64,000 nt of DNA, from the NCBI RefSeq assembly GCF_003387575.1, contig NZ_QUAB01000016.1, forward strand, positions 1 through 64,000, read 5' to 3'. The position numbers were made by a program, and so were the translations under genes. Positions 51,971-59,586 of this stretch are shown here, in pieces; position 1 is the stretch's first letter; each line of letters opens with the position of its first letter. Below the pieces are notes generated by a model, which was given only the letters and a program-made list of their open reading frames with translations, had not been told where the DNA came from and searched no databases. The stretch comes from Microbacterium bovistercoris (GTDB lineage Bacteria; Actinomycetota; Actinomycetes; Actinomycetales; Microbacteriaceae).

Positions 51971-52948
51971 TCACAGTGCAGCCACGATCGCGTTGTCGAG
52001 CTGGTCGGCGTCGACGCCGGGGCGCTGCGCCTGGGCGGTCAGCAGCACCCAGCACACGCCAGCGGTCGGATGCACCCAGAACTCCGTGCCCGACCAGCCG
52101 CCGTGCCCGTACACGTCGCGGTCGATCAGCCCCGGCGCGCGCGTGCGCAGGTTGAACGTGAAGCCCCAGTCCTGGCCGCGCTCGGCGACATATGGCTCCA
52201 GCCGCGGGATGTCACCGGTGAGCGGACGTCGCATCATCGCCAGCGTCGCCGGCGAGAGGATGCCGGGCTCGCCCCGCCCGATGCGCAGCAGGTCGCTTCC
52301 CACGGCCAGCAGGTCGGCGGCGGTGCCGGCGAGACCGGCGCCGGGCGCCCGCGTGGCGAGGAACCGCTCGAGGTCGACGCCCGCGGCCACCGCGTCCCGG
52401 ATGGGCACGTACTGCTCCGGATCGAGAGTCAGCCCGCCGGCGCCGACCTCTGCCGCCCAGTCGCGCACGCCGGCATCCCAGCTCTGACCTGTGGTGTGCT
52501 CGATCAGCGCGGCGACGCCCTCGAACGCCAGGGTGGAGTAGCGCGATGCGGTGCCGGCGACGAAGTCGCGGCCACGGGTGAGCAGCTCAGTGCGCAGCGG
52601 CACGGCCGTGTCGAGGTCGGGCTCGGAGATGCCGGAGGTGTGCGAGACCAGGTGCCACAGCCGCACGACGTCGTCGCGGTTCGCGCCGAACTCGGGCAGC
52701 GCGTCGGTGAGGGGCGTGTTCGGCGTCAACAGCCCCCGTTCGATCGCCCGTGCAGCGGTGACGCCGGTGAGCACCTTCGTGATGGAGAACAGCAGGAACG
52801 AGTCATCCACGCCCACATCGCCGACCGCGTCGAGTGCGACGACGCCGTCCGCCGTGGCCACGCCCAGCACGGCGTGCGGCAGACGATCGGCGTCGACGTG
52901 CCTGCGCACCCAGTCGAACGCCGCGGAGAAGTCGTCGGACATGGTCAT
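51971..52948 (-). CDS. Serine hydrolase, class C beta-lactamase/esterase fold
   Basis: The product is 325 residues. Catalytic motifs are SITK (SxxK), YST in SRYSTLAFEG, and HGG in VYGHGGWSGTEF. These match EstB-like esterases and DD-peptidase relatives. There is no signal peptide. Its ATG overlaps the stop of the upstream GH35 gene (ATGA), placing it in a sugar operon rather than among resistance genes. An intracellular esterase that strips acetyl groups from pectin oligosaccharides would fit; that is inference. Confidence 0.85.
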   Translation of the reverse strand: MTMSDDFSAAFDWVRRHVDADRLPHAVLGVATADGVVALDAVGDVGVDDSFLLFSITKVLTGVTAARAIERGLLTPNTPLTDALPEFGANRDDVVRLWHLVSHTSGISEPDLDTAVPLRTELLTRGRDFVAGTASRYSTLAFEGVAALIEHTTGQSWDAGVRDWAAEVGAGGLTLDPEQYVPIRDAVAAGVDLERFLATRAPGAGLAGTAADLLAVGSDLLRIGRGEPGILSPATLAMMRRPLTGDIPRLEPYVAERGQDWGFTFNLRTRAPGLIDRDVYGHGGWSGTEFWVHPTAGVCWVLLTAQAQRPGVDADQLDNAIVAAL

Positions 52949-54720
52949 TCCACCTCGTGTCCGAGATCGGGGCGGGCGACAAACCGGGCGGTCGGGTCGG
53001 TCATGGTCTCCAGCTCGACGACGATCACCTCGTTCGCTCCTGCCCTGGTCGCCGGTCCCGGCACGAAAAGGGTGCGCTGCGGCCCGCGTCGCCAGTACCG
53101 GCCCAGGAAGAACCCGTTCACCCAGGCGTAGCCCTTGCCCCAGCCCGCGGTGTCGAGGAACAGGTCCGCGGGAGCATCGAGGTCGAAGGATGCCCGCAGT
53201 CCGGCGGGGCCGGCGACGCGGGCGCCGGCCGGCTCGGCCGCGGCATCCGACACCGCCTGCGCGAGCGCAGGGACGTCGAACGTGCGCACCCGCCAGGGGC
53301 CGGGCAACGGTTCGCCGTCCAGCAGCGCGGCTCCGATCAGGCCCTTCGCCTCGCCGAGCTTGGAGTCGTAGTTCACCCGGCCGGTCTCCTCGACCAGCAT
53401 CCGCAGCTCGGCGCCGGCCGGGATCGCGAGCGACAGATCGCCGATCGTCCGCTGCAGGATGCCGGCGGCGCGGTCGTCGACCGCGACCCAGGCGTAGTCG
53501 CGCACTTCGGCGTCGAGTACGCCGGCGGCGCCCGGCAGTGCGGCCGAATATTCGGCGAGCACCAGGTCGGAGCCGAGCTCGTCGAACGTCGGCGGCGTGT
53601 CGAACACGCCGCGATCGGTCGCGACGGCGTCCAGCGGGTCGCCCGTCGTGAGGAGCGGAACCGTCAGCTCCGGAGCATCCGCCGGCGTCGGCAGCGGCTC
53701 GTCCGGAACCGGCGCGTGCTTCGCGATCACGTCGCGGAACGCGCGGAACTTCTCGGTCACGTCACCGGACTCGGTGATCGGGGCGTCGTAGTCGTAGCTG
53801 GTGACCATCGGCAGGTAGCGGCCGGAGTCGTTCGCTCCGTTCGTCAGACCGAAGTTCGTTCCGCCGTGCACCATGTAGATGTTCACGGATGCCCCGGCCT
53901 CCAGCAGCCGGTCGAGGTCGGCGGCGCTGTCCGCAAAGTTCGTCGTGTGGTGCTTCTCGCCCCAGTGGTCGAACCAGCCGCACCAGAACTCCATGCACAT
54001 CAGAGGCCCGGTCGGCTGGTGCTCGCGCAGCGTGGCGAGGCGCTCGTCGATGCGGGAACCGAACGACCCGGTCTTGTGCAGCTCGGGATGCGCGCCGTTC
54101 TCGAGCATGTGCGGAATCGGCTGGTCGACCTGGGTCAGCGGCACGGTGATGCCGTTCTCACGCGTGACGCGGATGAGCTCGGACAGGTACTCCTTGTCGC
54201 TGCCGTAGGCGCCGTACTCGTTCTCGATCTGCACCAGGATGACGCTGCCGCCGCGGTCGATCTGCCGCGGCGCGACGATCGCGTTGACCTTCTCGAGGTA
54301 CGGGATGACCTCGGCGAGATAGCGCGGATCGCTGCTGCGCAGCCGCATGGGGTCCCTGAGCGAGGAACGAGACGAAGGGCCGGCGCTGGTCAGCCAGGTC
54401 GGCAGGCCGCCGTTGTGCCACTCCGCGCAGACGTAGGGACCCGGGCGCACGATGGCGTGCATGCCCTCTTCGGCGATGAGGTCGAGGAAGCGGCCGAGGT
54501 CGACATCGCCGTCTTCGCGCCACTGTCCCTTCACCGGCTCGTGGGCGTTCCAGGCGACATACGTCTCGATCGCGTTCAGCCCCATCAGGCGGGCCTTGCG
54601 GATGCGGTCGCGCCACTGCTCGGGGTGGATGCGCGGGTAGTGCATCGCACCCGAGATGATGCGGTGCGGCTGCCCGTCGAGCAGAAAATCGGTCTCGCCG
54701 ATGGCGAAGCGGGAAGTCAT
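52945..54720 (-). CDS. GH35 beta-galactosidase
   Basis: The product is 591 residues. Classic GH35 blocks are ISGAMHYPRIHPEQWRDRIR, YVAWNAHEPVKGQW, VRPGPYVCAEWHNGGLPTWL, acid/base Glu in VQIENEYGAYG, and nucleophile Glu in MCMEFWCGWFDHWG. VHGGTNFGLTNGAN and TSYDYDAPITESGD follow. It has no signal peptide and should hydrolyse terminal beta-galactose inside the cell. About ten extra residues (AGPSSRSSLRD) between PTWLTS and PMRLRSSDP are encoded by a family C repeat. A -10 TAGGCT six bases before the ATG predicts a leaderless mRNA, and a LacI-type operator lies directly upstream. Confidence 0.95.
   Translation of the reverse strand: MTSRFAIGETDFLLDGQPHRIISGAMHYPRIHPEQWRDRIRKARLMGLNAIETYVAWNAHEPVKGQWREDGDVDLGRFLDLIAEEGMHAIVRPGPYVCAEWHNGGLPTWLTSAGPSSRSSLRDPMRLRSSDPRYLAEVIPYLEKVNAIVAPRQIDRGGSVILVQIENEYGAYGSDKEYLSELIRVTRENGITVPLTQVDQPIPHMLENGAHPELHKTGSFGSRIDERLATLREHQPTGPLMCMEFWCGWFDHWGEKHHTTNFADSAADLDRLLEAGASVNIYMVHGGTNFGLTNGANDSGRYLPMVTSYDYDAPITESGDVTEKFRAFRDVIAKHAPVPDEPLPTPADAPELTVPLLTTGDPLDAVATDRGVFDTPPTFDELGSDLVLAEYSAALPGAAGVLDAEVRDYAWVAVDDRAAGILQRTIGDLSLAIPAGAELRMLVEETGRVNYDSKLGEAKGLIGAALLDGEPLPGPWRVRTFDVPALAQAVSDAAAEPAGARVAGPAGLRASFDLDAPADLFLDTAGWGKGYAWVNGFFLGRYWRRGPQRTLFVPGPATRAGANEVIVVELETMTDPTARFVARPDLGHEVE
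54354..54379. repeat. Family C repeat inside the GH35 coding sequence
   Basis: The 26 bases here repeat the intergenic words found at 32605-32710 and 56333-56460 (CCTGAGCGAGG...GAGACGAAGGG). They add about ten in-frame codons to the beta-galactosidase in a surface-loop position after PTWLTS. Confidence 0.6.
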
Positions 54721-54750
54721 GGCGTCAGCCTATCGGGAAGCGTTTTCCCG
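54721..54750 (-). promoter_or_regulatory. GH35 leaderless promoter with LacI-type operator
   Basis: Reading leftward, the operator CGGGAAAACGCTTCCCG (54750-54734) overlaps the spacer and abuts the -10 TAGGCT. Six bases (GACGCC) separate the -10 from the ATG at 54720. The remaining gap up to 54865 shows nothing else. Confidence 0.65.
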
Positions 54751-54865
54751 TGTCGACCCTCTTGCGGGCGGCGGACCGATCTGCAGTTGGCGGCAGAATC
54801 GGCGGCGTGTCCGCCGCCATCCGTCGGATCGTCCGCCAGGTGCAAGGGGACGAGCGGGATGGGGC

Positions 54866-56302
54866 TCAGGGAACGATGAGCACGCCGTTGCGGCGGTGCG
54901 GCAGCCGGGCGAGCGACTCGTCGCGCAGCTCCGGCGGCAGCAGTCGCGCCGGGGCGTCCTGGAACACGACGGGCCGCAGGAACCGGCGGATGGCGGTCGC
55001 GCCCACCGAGGTGTGCAGCGAGGTGGTCGCCGGCCACGGACCGCCGTGCTGCTGCGACCAGGTGACCGTGACGCCGGTCGGCCAGCCCGAGAACAGCATG
55101 CGCCCGGCACGCGACTGCAGCAGCTCGAGCGTCTCGCCCACCTCGTCGGATGCCTCGGCGTGCAACGTCGCGGTGAGGCTGCCCGGCACCGCGCGCAGCG
55201 CTGCGTGCAGCTCGGCCTCGTCGGCATATCGCACCAGCAGCGTGGCGGGGCCGAAGACCTCCTCGAGCAGCACCTGCGGGCGGGCGGCGACAGCCGCGGC
55301 ATCCGTCGACAGCACGACCGGCCGAGCGCCGTCGGCTGTCTCCGCGCCATAGCCGACGACGGCGACGGACGGGTCGGAGGTCAGCGCGCCGACCCCCGCC
55401 GGGAAGGCATCGGTGATCCGCTCGGTGAGCAGCGGGCCGCCGGAGGTATCGGCCGCGGCTGCCGCGAGGGATGCCTCGAATCCGGCATCCGCCGGCACGA
55501 AGACCACGCCGGGCTTGGTGCAGAACTGCCCGCTGCCGAGGGTGAACGAGGCGGCGAGGCCGGCCGCGAGCTCCGCGCCGCGCGCGGCGACGGCGGCCGG
55601 GGTCAGCACGACCGGGTTGATCGAGCCGAGCTCGCCGTAGAACGGGATCGGGTCGGGCCGCCCCACCGCCAGATCGAACAGCGCGCGGCCGCCGGACAGC
55701 GATCCCGTGAATCCCGCGGCCTGCACGACCGGATGCTGCACGAGCGCGTTCCCGGCATCGCGGCCCTCCACCAGAGCGAGCGATCCTGCCGGAGCGCCCG
55801 CGGCGCGCAGCGCCTCGGCGGCGATCGCGGCCGTGCGGCGGGACAGCTCCGGGTGCCCGGAGTGCGCCTTCACGATCACCGGGTTGCCCGCGGCGAGCGC
55901 CGAGGCGGTGTCGCCGCCGCACACCGAGAACGCGAACGGGAAGTTCGAGGCCGAGAACACCGCGACCGGGCCCACGCCGGTGAGCAGCCGGCGCAGCTCA
56001 GGGCGGCCTGCCGATGTATCCGCGTCGTCGACGGTCAGCTCGAGATACGAGCCCTCCTCGACGACCGTGGCGAACAGGCGGAGCTGCCCGGTGGTGCGGG
56101 CTACCTCGCCGCGCAGCCGCGTCTCTCCGAGCCGGGTCTCCCGGTCGGCGATCGGGACGAGTTCGTCGGCCGCGGCGTCGAGGCCGTCGGCGATCGCACG
56201 CAGCCAGGCCGCGCGCGTATCGGCCGCGGAGGTGAGCCAGACCGGGGCGGCGGCGGATGCTGCCGCGACGAGTGCGTCGAGCTCTGCGGGAGTCGTGGTC
56301 AT
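54866..56302 (-). CDS. Aldehyde dehydrogenase, 2-oxoglutarate-semialdehyde (2,5-dioxovalerate) type
   Basis: The product is 478 residues. ALDH motifs: VFSASNFPFAFSVCGGDTAS at the cofactor/substrate region, VIVKAHSGHPE, the general base Glu in FYGELGSINPVV, and the nucleophile Cys in LGSGQFCTKPGVV. The NFPFAFSxxGGDT and KAHxxHP blocks are characteristic of the NADP-linked 2,5-dioxopentanoate dehydrogenases. It would convert the product of the dehydratase encoded at 57758 to 2-oxoglutarate. It lies in the same leftward gene run as the other three uronate-oxidation enzymes. Confidence 0.9.
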   Translation of the reverse strand: MTTTPAELDALVAAASAAAPVWLTSAADTRAAWLRAIADGLDAAADELVPIADRETRLGETRLRGEVARTTGQLRLFATVVEEGSYLELTVDDADTSAGRPELRRLLTGVGPVAVFSASNFPFAFSVCGGDTASALAAGNPVIVKAHSGHPELSRRTAAIAAEALRAAGAPAGSLALVEGRDAGNALVQHPVVQAAGFTGSLSGGRALFDLAVGRPDPIPFYGELGSINPVVLTPAAVAARGAELAAGLAASFTLGSGQFCTKPGVVFVPADAGFEASLAAAAADTSGGPLLTERITDAFPAGVGALTSDPSVAVVGYGAETADGARPVVLSTDAAAVAARPQVLLEEVFGPATLLVRYADEAELHAALRAVPGSLTATLHAEASDEVGETLELLQSRAGRMLFSGWPTGVTVTWSQQHGGPWPATTSLHTSVGATAIRRFLRPVVFQDAPARLLPPELRDESLARLPHRRNGVLIVP

Positions 56303-56332
56303 GGTGAAGGCCTTTCGGAAGCGGTGGATTCG

Positions 56333-56460
56333 GGTCCTGAGCGAGCGGAGCGAGCGCCGTCCTGAGCGAGCGCAGCGAGCCGAAGGGACGAAGGGGACGA
56401 AGGGCGTGTGGGGGCGTCCTTTCGTCTCGTCGCTTCGCTCCTCGCTCAGGAGCCGGGATG
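56333..56460. repeat. Inverted family C repeats
   Basis: Two direct copies of CCTGAGCGAGCG-AGCGAG (56336 and 56354) are followed by CGAAGGGACGAAGG. The opposite orientation lies at about 56426-56458 (CCTTTCGTCTCGTCGCTTCG, then CTCCTCGCTCAGGAGC). The two sides can pair into a long stem in the gap between the enolase and dehydrogenase genes of one operon. Confidence 0.7.
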
Positions 56461-56465
56461 GGTGG

Positions 56466-57572
56466 TCAGGAGGTGGGGTCTCGGAACCGCAACCCGAGTC
56501 CGGCGTGCGGCACCTCGGTCAGCCGCCCGTCCACGATGCGCACAGGCGAGGGGTCGTTCAGGGCGCCGAGAGTTCCGAACCCGGCATCCTCGACGTCCTC
56601 GACCAGCACCTCGGCGTCCAGCGTCATGGCGAGCTGCCCCGAGAGTTCCGGCAGCAGGTGCGGGTGCAGCGCCGCACCGTGCGCTGTGGCGAGCGACGCG
56701 ATCTCGAGGAACGGGGTGATGCCGCCCACTCGCACGATGTTCGGCTGCACGATCTGCGCCGCTCCTGCGCGCAGGAAGTCGGCGAACCTGTACACCGTGT
56801 GAAGGTTCTCTCCGACGGCGATCGGCACCCCGCTGGATGCCTGGAGTCGGCGCGCGAGCTCGGTGTGCCCCGCGAGATCGTCGGCCCGCAGCGGCTCTTC
56901 GATCCAGGCGGGATCGGCGGCGGCGAGCACCTCCATCGACGCCGTCGCGCGCTCCAGCGACCAGCGCTGGTTGGCGTCGATCATCAGCTCGCGGCCCGCG
57001 CCGAGCACGGATCGCACGGCCATCAGCCGGTCGAGATCCTCGGCGACATCCGGCTTGCCGACCTTCACCTTCACGGCGTCGAAGCCGGAGTCCACCCAGC
57101 GCCGCACCTGCGCGACGAGCTCGTCCTGCGTGTAGTGCAGGTTCACGCCGCTGCCGTAGGACCGCACCGCGGTGCGCCGGGAGCCGAGCAGCCCGGACAC
57201 CGCCACGCCTTCGGCGCGCGCCGCGGCGTCCCACAGCGCCAGGTCGAGGCCGGCCAGCGCGATCGTCGTGATCCCGCCGCCGCCCGCCTCATGCAGGTGC
57301 TCCCACGCGGGCTGCCACAGCCGGTCGGACGCCGCGGCCTTCCCGATCGCGAACTCCGCGATGTCGTTTCGCAGCAGGGCGATCACGGCCTCGGCGCCGA
57401 TCTGCGGCGTCCAGGAGAATCCCCAGCCCTCGGCACCGTCGTCGCGCACGACGTGCGTGGCGATCACGCCGACCGAGGTCACGTCCGCGGCCCACGGCCG
57501 CGTCAGCGGCACCCGGATCAGCCGGGCCCCGAAGCGCTCGATCCGGCGACCTTCCCCCGGTTCCGGTCTCAA
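56466..57572 (-). CDS. Mandelate-racemase-group enolase, probable galactarolactone cycloisomerase
   Basis: The homologous part begins at IERFGARLIRVPLTRPW (57542). No ATG is present there: the codon is ATC, preceded by GGGGGAAGG seven bases upstream. The nearest usable starts are TTG 57572 (inside a family A repeat) and GTG 57512 (too short). The end at 57572 is therefore provisional and gives 368 residues. Barrel motifs are VKVKVGKP (KxK), MIDANQRW, WIEEPL, VGENLHT and the His in ALHPHLLPEL, the mandelate racemase set. Its neighbours are uronate dehydrogenase, a KdgD-like dehydratase and the semialdehyde dehydrogenase. That fits opening of galactarolactone to 5-dehydro-4-deoxyglucarate; galactarate or rhamnonate dehydratase are alternatives. 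Confidence 0.8.
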   Translation of the reverse strand: MRPEPGEGRRIERFGARLIRVPLTRPWAADVTSVGVIATHVVRDDGAEGWGFSWTPQIGAEAVIALLRNDIAEFAIGKAAASDRLWQPAWEHLHEAGGGGITTIALAGLDLALWDAAARAEGVAVSGLLGSRRTAVRSYGSGVNLHYTQDELVAQVRRWVDSGFDAVKVKVGKPDVAEDLDRLMAVRSVLGAGRELMIDANQRWSLERATASMEVLAAADPAWIEEPLRADDLAGHTELARRLQASSGVPIAVGENLHTVYRFADFLRAGAAQIVQPNIVRVGGITPFLEIASLATAHGAALHPHLLPELSGQLAMTLDAEVLVEDVEDAGFGTLGALNDPSPVRIVDGRLTEVPHAGLGLRFRDPTS

Positions 57573-57757
57573 CCGTTGCGGGTGTGCGGGGGCCTCACCC
57601 GCAACCGCCCCGACCGGAGCTGTGGGGGAAGCCCCCTCCCCGCCTCGTTCCGGTCTCGATCGTTGCGGGTGTTTCGCCGGATCACCCGCATCCGCTGAGA
57701 CCGGAGCGGTGCGGATCCCAGGCGAACCCGCATCCGTTGGGACCGGAGCCTCGGGGG
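57560..57757. repeat. Cluster of family A palindromic repeats
   Basis: Two full copies (57560-57620, 57647-57709) and a right half copy (57725-57750) fill the gap between the dehydratase and enolase genes. The full copies run from GTTCCGGTCTC to GACCGGAGC with inner arms GTTGCGGGTG and CACCCGCA. Confidence 0.85.
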
Positions 57758-58657
57758 TCACAGTAGGGCCCGTCCTGCGGCCAGGATGTCGGCCAGCCGG
57801 GCTTCCTGCTCGGGCGTCGGATCGACCAGCGGCGCGCGCACACCGCCCACCGGCATCCCGCCCAGGCGCAGCCCGGCCTTGATCAGCGAGACGCCGAAGC
57901 CGGGGGACTCGTCGCGCAGCGCGACGAGCGGGGAGTAGAAGCCGTCGAGCAGCTGCAGGCGGCGGTCCTCATCGCCCGCGATGTAGGTGTCGTAGTACGC
58001 CTTCGCGACCTCGGGGATCATCGCGAACGCTGCCGACGAGTACAGCGGGATGCCGAGGCCGCGGTAGGCGGCCTGGGTCAGCTCGGCGGTGAGCAGGCCG
58101 TTGAAGAACGCGAAGTCGTCGCGGCCCTCGGCACGCACCGCGCGCACGATGCGCTGGGCGGCGTCGACGTCACCGGTGCCGTCCTTGAACCCGACCACCT
58201 TCGGGTTGCGGGCGAGGCGCCGCATCGACTCGGCGGTGAACTGCGCGTTGGCCCGGTGGTACACGATCACCGGCAGATCGGATGCCGCAGCGATCCGCTC
58301 CACGTACGCGATCAGTCCGGCCTGCGGGGCACCGACCAGGTACGGCGGCAGCACGAGCAGTCCGTCGGCGCCGGCATCCGCCGCGTCGCGCGCGACCTCT
58401 GCGGCGTGCCCTAGCGGGCCGCCGGCGCCGGCGATCACGGGCACCCGGCCGGCCACCGCATCGACCGCGGTGCGCACCACGAGACCCGCCTCGGCGGTGG
58501 ACAGTGCGTGGAACTCGCCGGTCCCGCAAGCCGGGAACACGCCGCCCGCGCCGTGCTCGACGCCCGAGGCGACGTGCGCGGCGAGCAGCTCGGGGTCGAT
58601 CCGGTCGCCGTCGTCGAACGGGGTGACGGGGAAGAACAGGATGCCGGAGAAGTCCAT
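57758..58657 (-). CDS. kdgD: 5-dehydro-4-deoxyglucarate dehydratase (DHDPS/NAL family)
   Basis: The product is 299 residues, the family norm. The barrel shows FFPVTPFDDGDRIDPELLAA, the phosphate/carboxylate loop CGTGEFHALS (KdgD has GTGEF rather than the GTTGE of DapA), catalytic Tyr in PVIVYHRANAQF and Schiff-base Lys in VVGFKDGTGD. It would decarboxylate and dehydrate 5-dehydro-4-deoxy-D-glucarate to 2,5-dioxopentanoate. Its ATG overlaps the uronate dehydrogenase stop (TGATG). Confidence 0.93.
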   Translation of the reverse strand: MDFSGILFFPVTPFDDGDRIDPELLAAHVASGVEHGAGGVFPACGTGEFHALSTAEAGLVVRTAVDAVAGRVPVIAGAGGPLGHAAEVARDAADAGADGLLVLPPYLVGAPQAGLIAYVERIAAASDLPVIVYHRANAQFTAESMRRLARNPKVVGFKDGTGDVDAAQRIVRAVRAEGRDDFAFFNGLLTAELTQAAYRGLGIPLYSSAAFAMIPEVAKAYYDTYIAGDEDRRLQLLDGFYSPLVALRDESPGFGVSLIKAGLRLGGMPVGGVRAPLVDPTPEQEARLADILAAGRALL

Positions 58658-59586
58658 CAGGCCAGCGCCTTTCGCGATTCGGAAGCGGGGGCGTCGACCA
58701 GCTGATCGCGCCAGGATCGGGTGGGGGACCAGCCGAGCAGGCGGCGGGCCTTCGCGTTGGAGAACGCCGGGGAGGTGCCGGTGAGCACGGCGGCGCTGCG
58801 CTCCGTGCCGGGGAAGTACTGCGGCACGAGCTCGGCCAGGGGCTCGCGGGCGAGCGCGTCGTCGGCGCCGACGAAGAACGTCTCGGCGTTGGGGATCTCG
58901 CCCATCGCGCCCAGCAGCACGCCGCAGAAGTCCGCGACGTCGCGGGCGTCGACGTAGTTGAACACGGCCGGCGCGGAGAGAGCCGGATCGTCCAGGCGCT
59001 CCCGCACGGTGTGCCCCTGCTGGGTCGGCGCACCCGCCCATTCCTCCGGGGCGATCACGTAACACGGCCGGAACGACGCCAACCGCACCGCGTCGCCGGT
59101 CTGCCTGGCGTACATCTGCACGGACTGCTCGATGATCAGTTTCGACAGCGCGTACGCGTTCCACGGCCGCGGCGGCGTGTCCTCGTCCAGCGGGAAGCGG
59201 TCCGGCGCCCATCCGGTCGGGGCGCCGTAGCCGAGCACGGTCGGGCTCGAGGCGGCGATGATGCGCGGGATGCCGGCATCCACAGCCCCGCCGAGGACGG
59301 ATGCCGCCAGTCCCGCGTTGGTCCGGAGGATCACGTCCTCCGGCGCGCTGAAGGGCACGGCGATGGCGGCGAGATGGATGAGGGCGTCGGCGCGGGCGTC
59401 GCGCAGGGCGGACGCCGCGGCATCCGCGTCGGACAGGTCGATGTCGACTGTCGCGACGCCGTCGCGGGCGAAGCCGGCGGGGTGCGCGCGGTCGAGGGAG
59501 ACGATCTCGCTCCCCGCATCCGCCAGCCCGGCGACCAGGCTGCGCCCGAGCCGGCCTGCGCCTCCGGTGATGACGATGCGGGTCAT
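58657..59586 (-). CDS. NAD-dependent uronate dehydrogenase-like SDR
   Basis: The product is 309 residues of the extended SDR/epimerase fold. The nucleotide loop is VITGGAGRLGRSLVAGL. LIHLAAIAVPF, Ser in IIAASSPTVLGYG and the catalytic YALSK complete the set. It is longer by about 40 residues than typical uronate dehydrogenases (about 265). The next genes encode the rest of the uronate oxidation pathway, so oxidation of D-galacturonate to galactarolactone is the best reading. A nucleotide-sugar epimerase is less likely. It overlaps both neighbours. Confidence 0.82.
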   Translation of the reverse strand: MTRIVITGGAGRLGRSLVAGLADAGSEIVSLDRAHPAGFARDGVATVDIDLSDADAAASALRDARADALIHLAAIAVPFSAPEDVILRTNAGLAASVLGGAVDAGIPRIIAASSPTVLGYGAPTGWAPDRFPLDEDTPPRPWNAYALSKLIIEQSVQMYARQTGDAVRLASFRPCYVIAPEEWAGAPTQQGHTVRERLDDPALSAPAVFNYVDARDVADFCGVLLGAMGEIPNAETFFVGADDALAREPLAELVPQYFPGTERSAAVLTGTSPAFSNAKARRLLGWSPTRSWRDQLVDAPASESRKALA

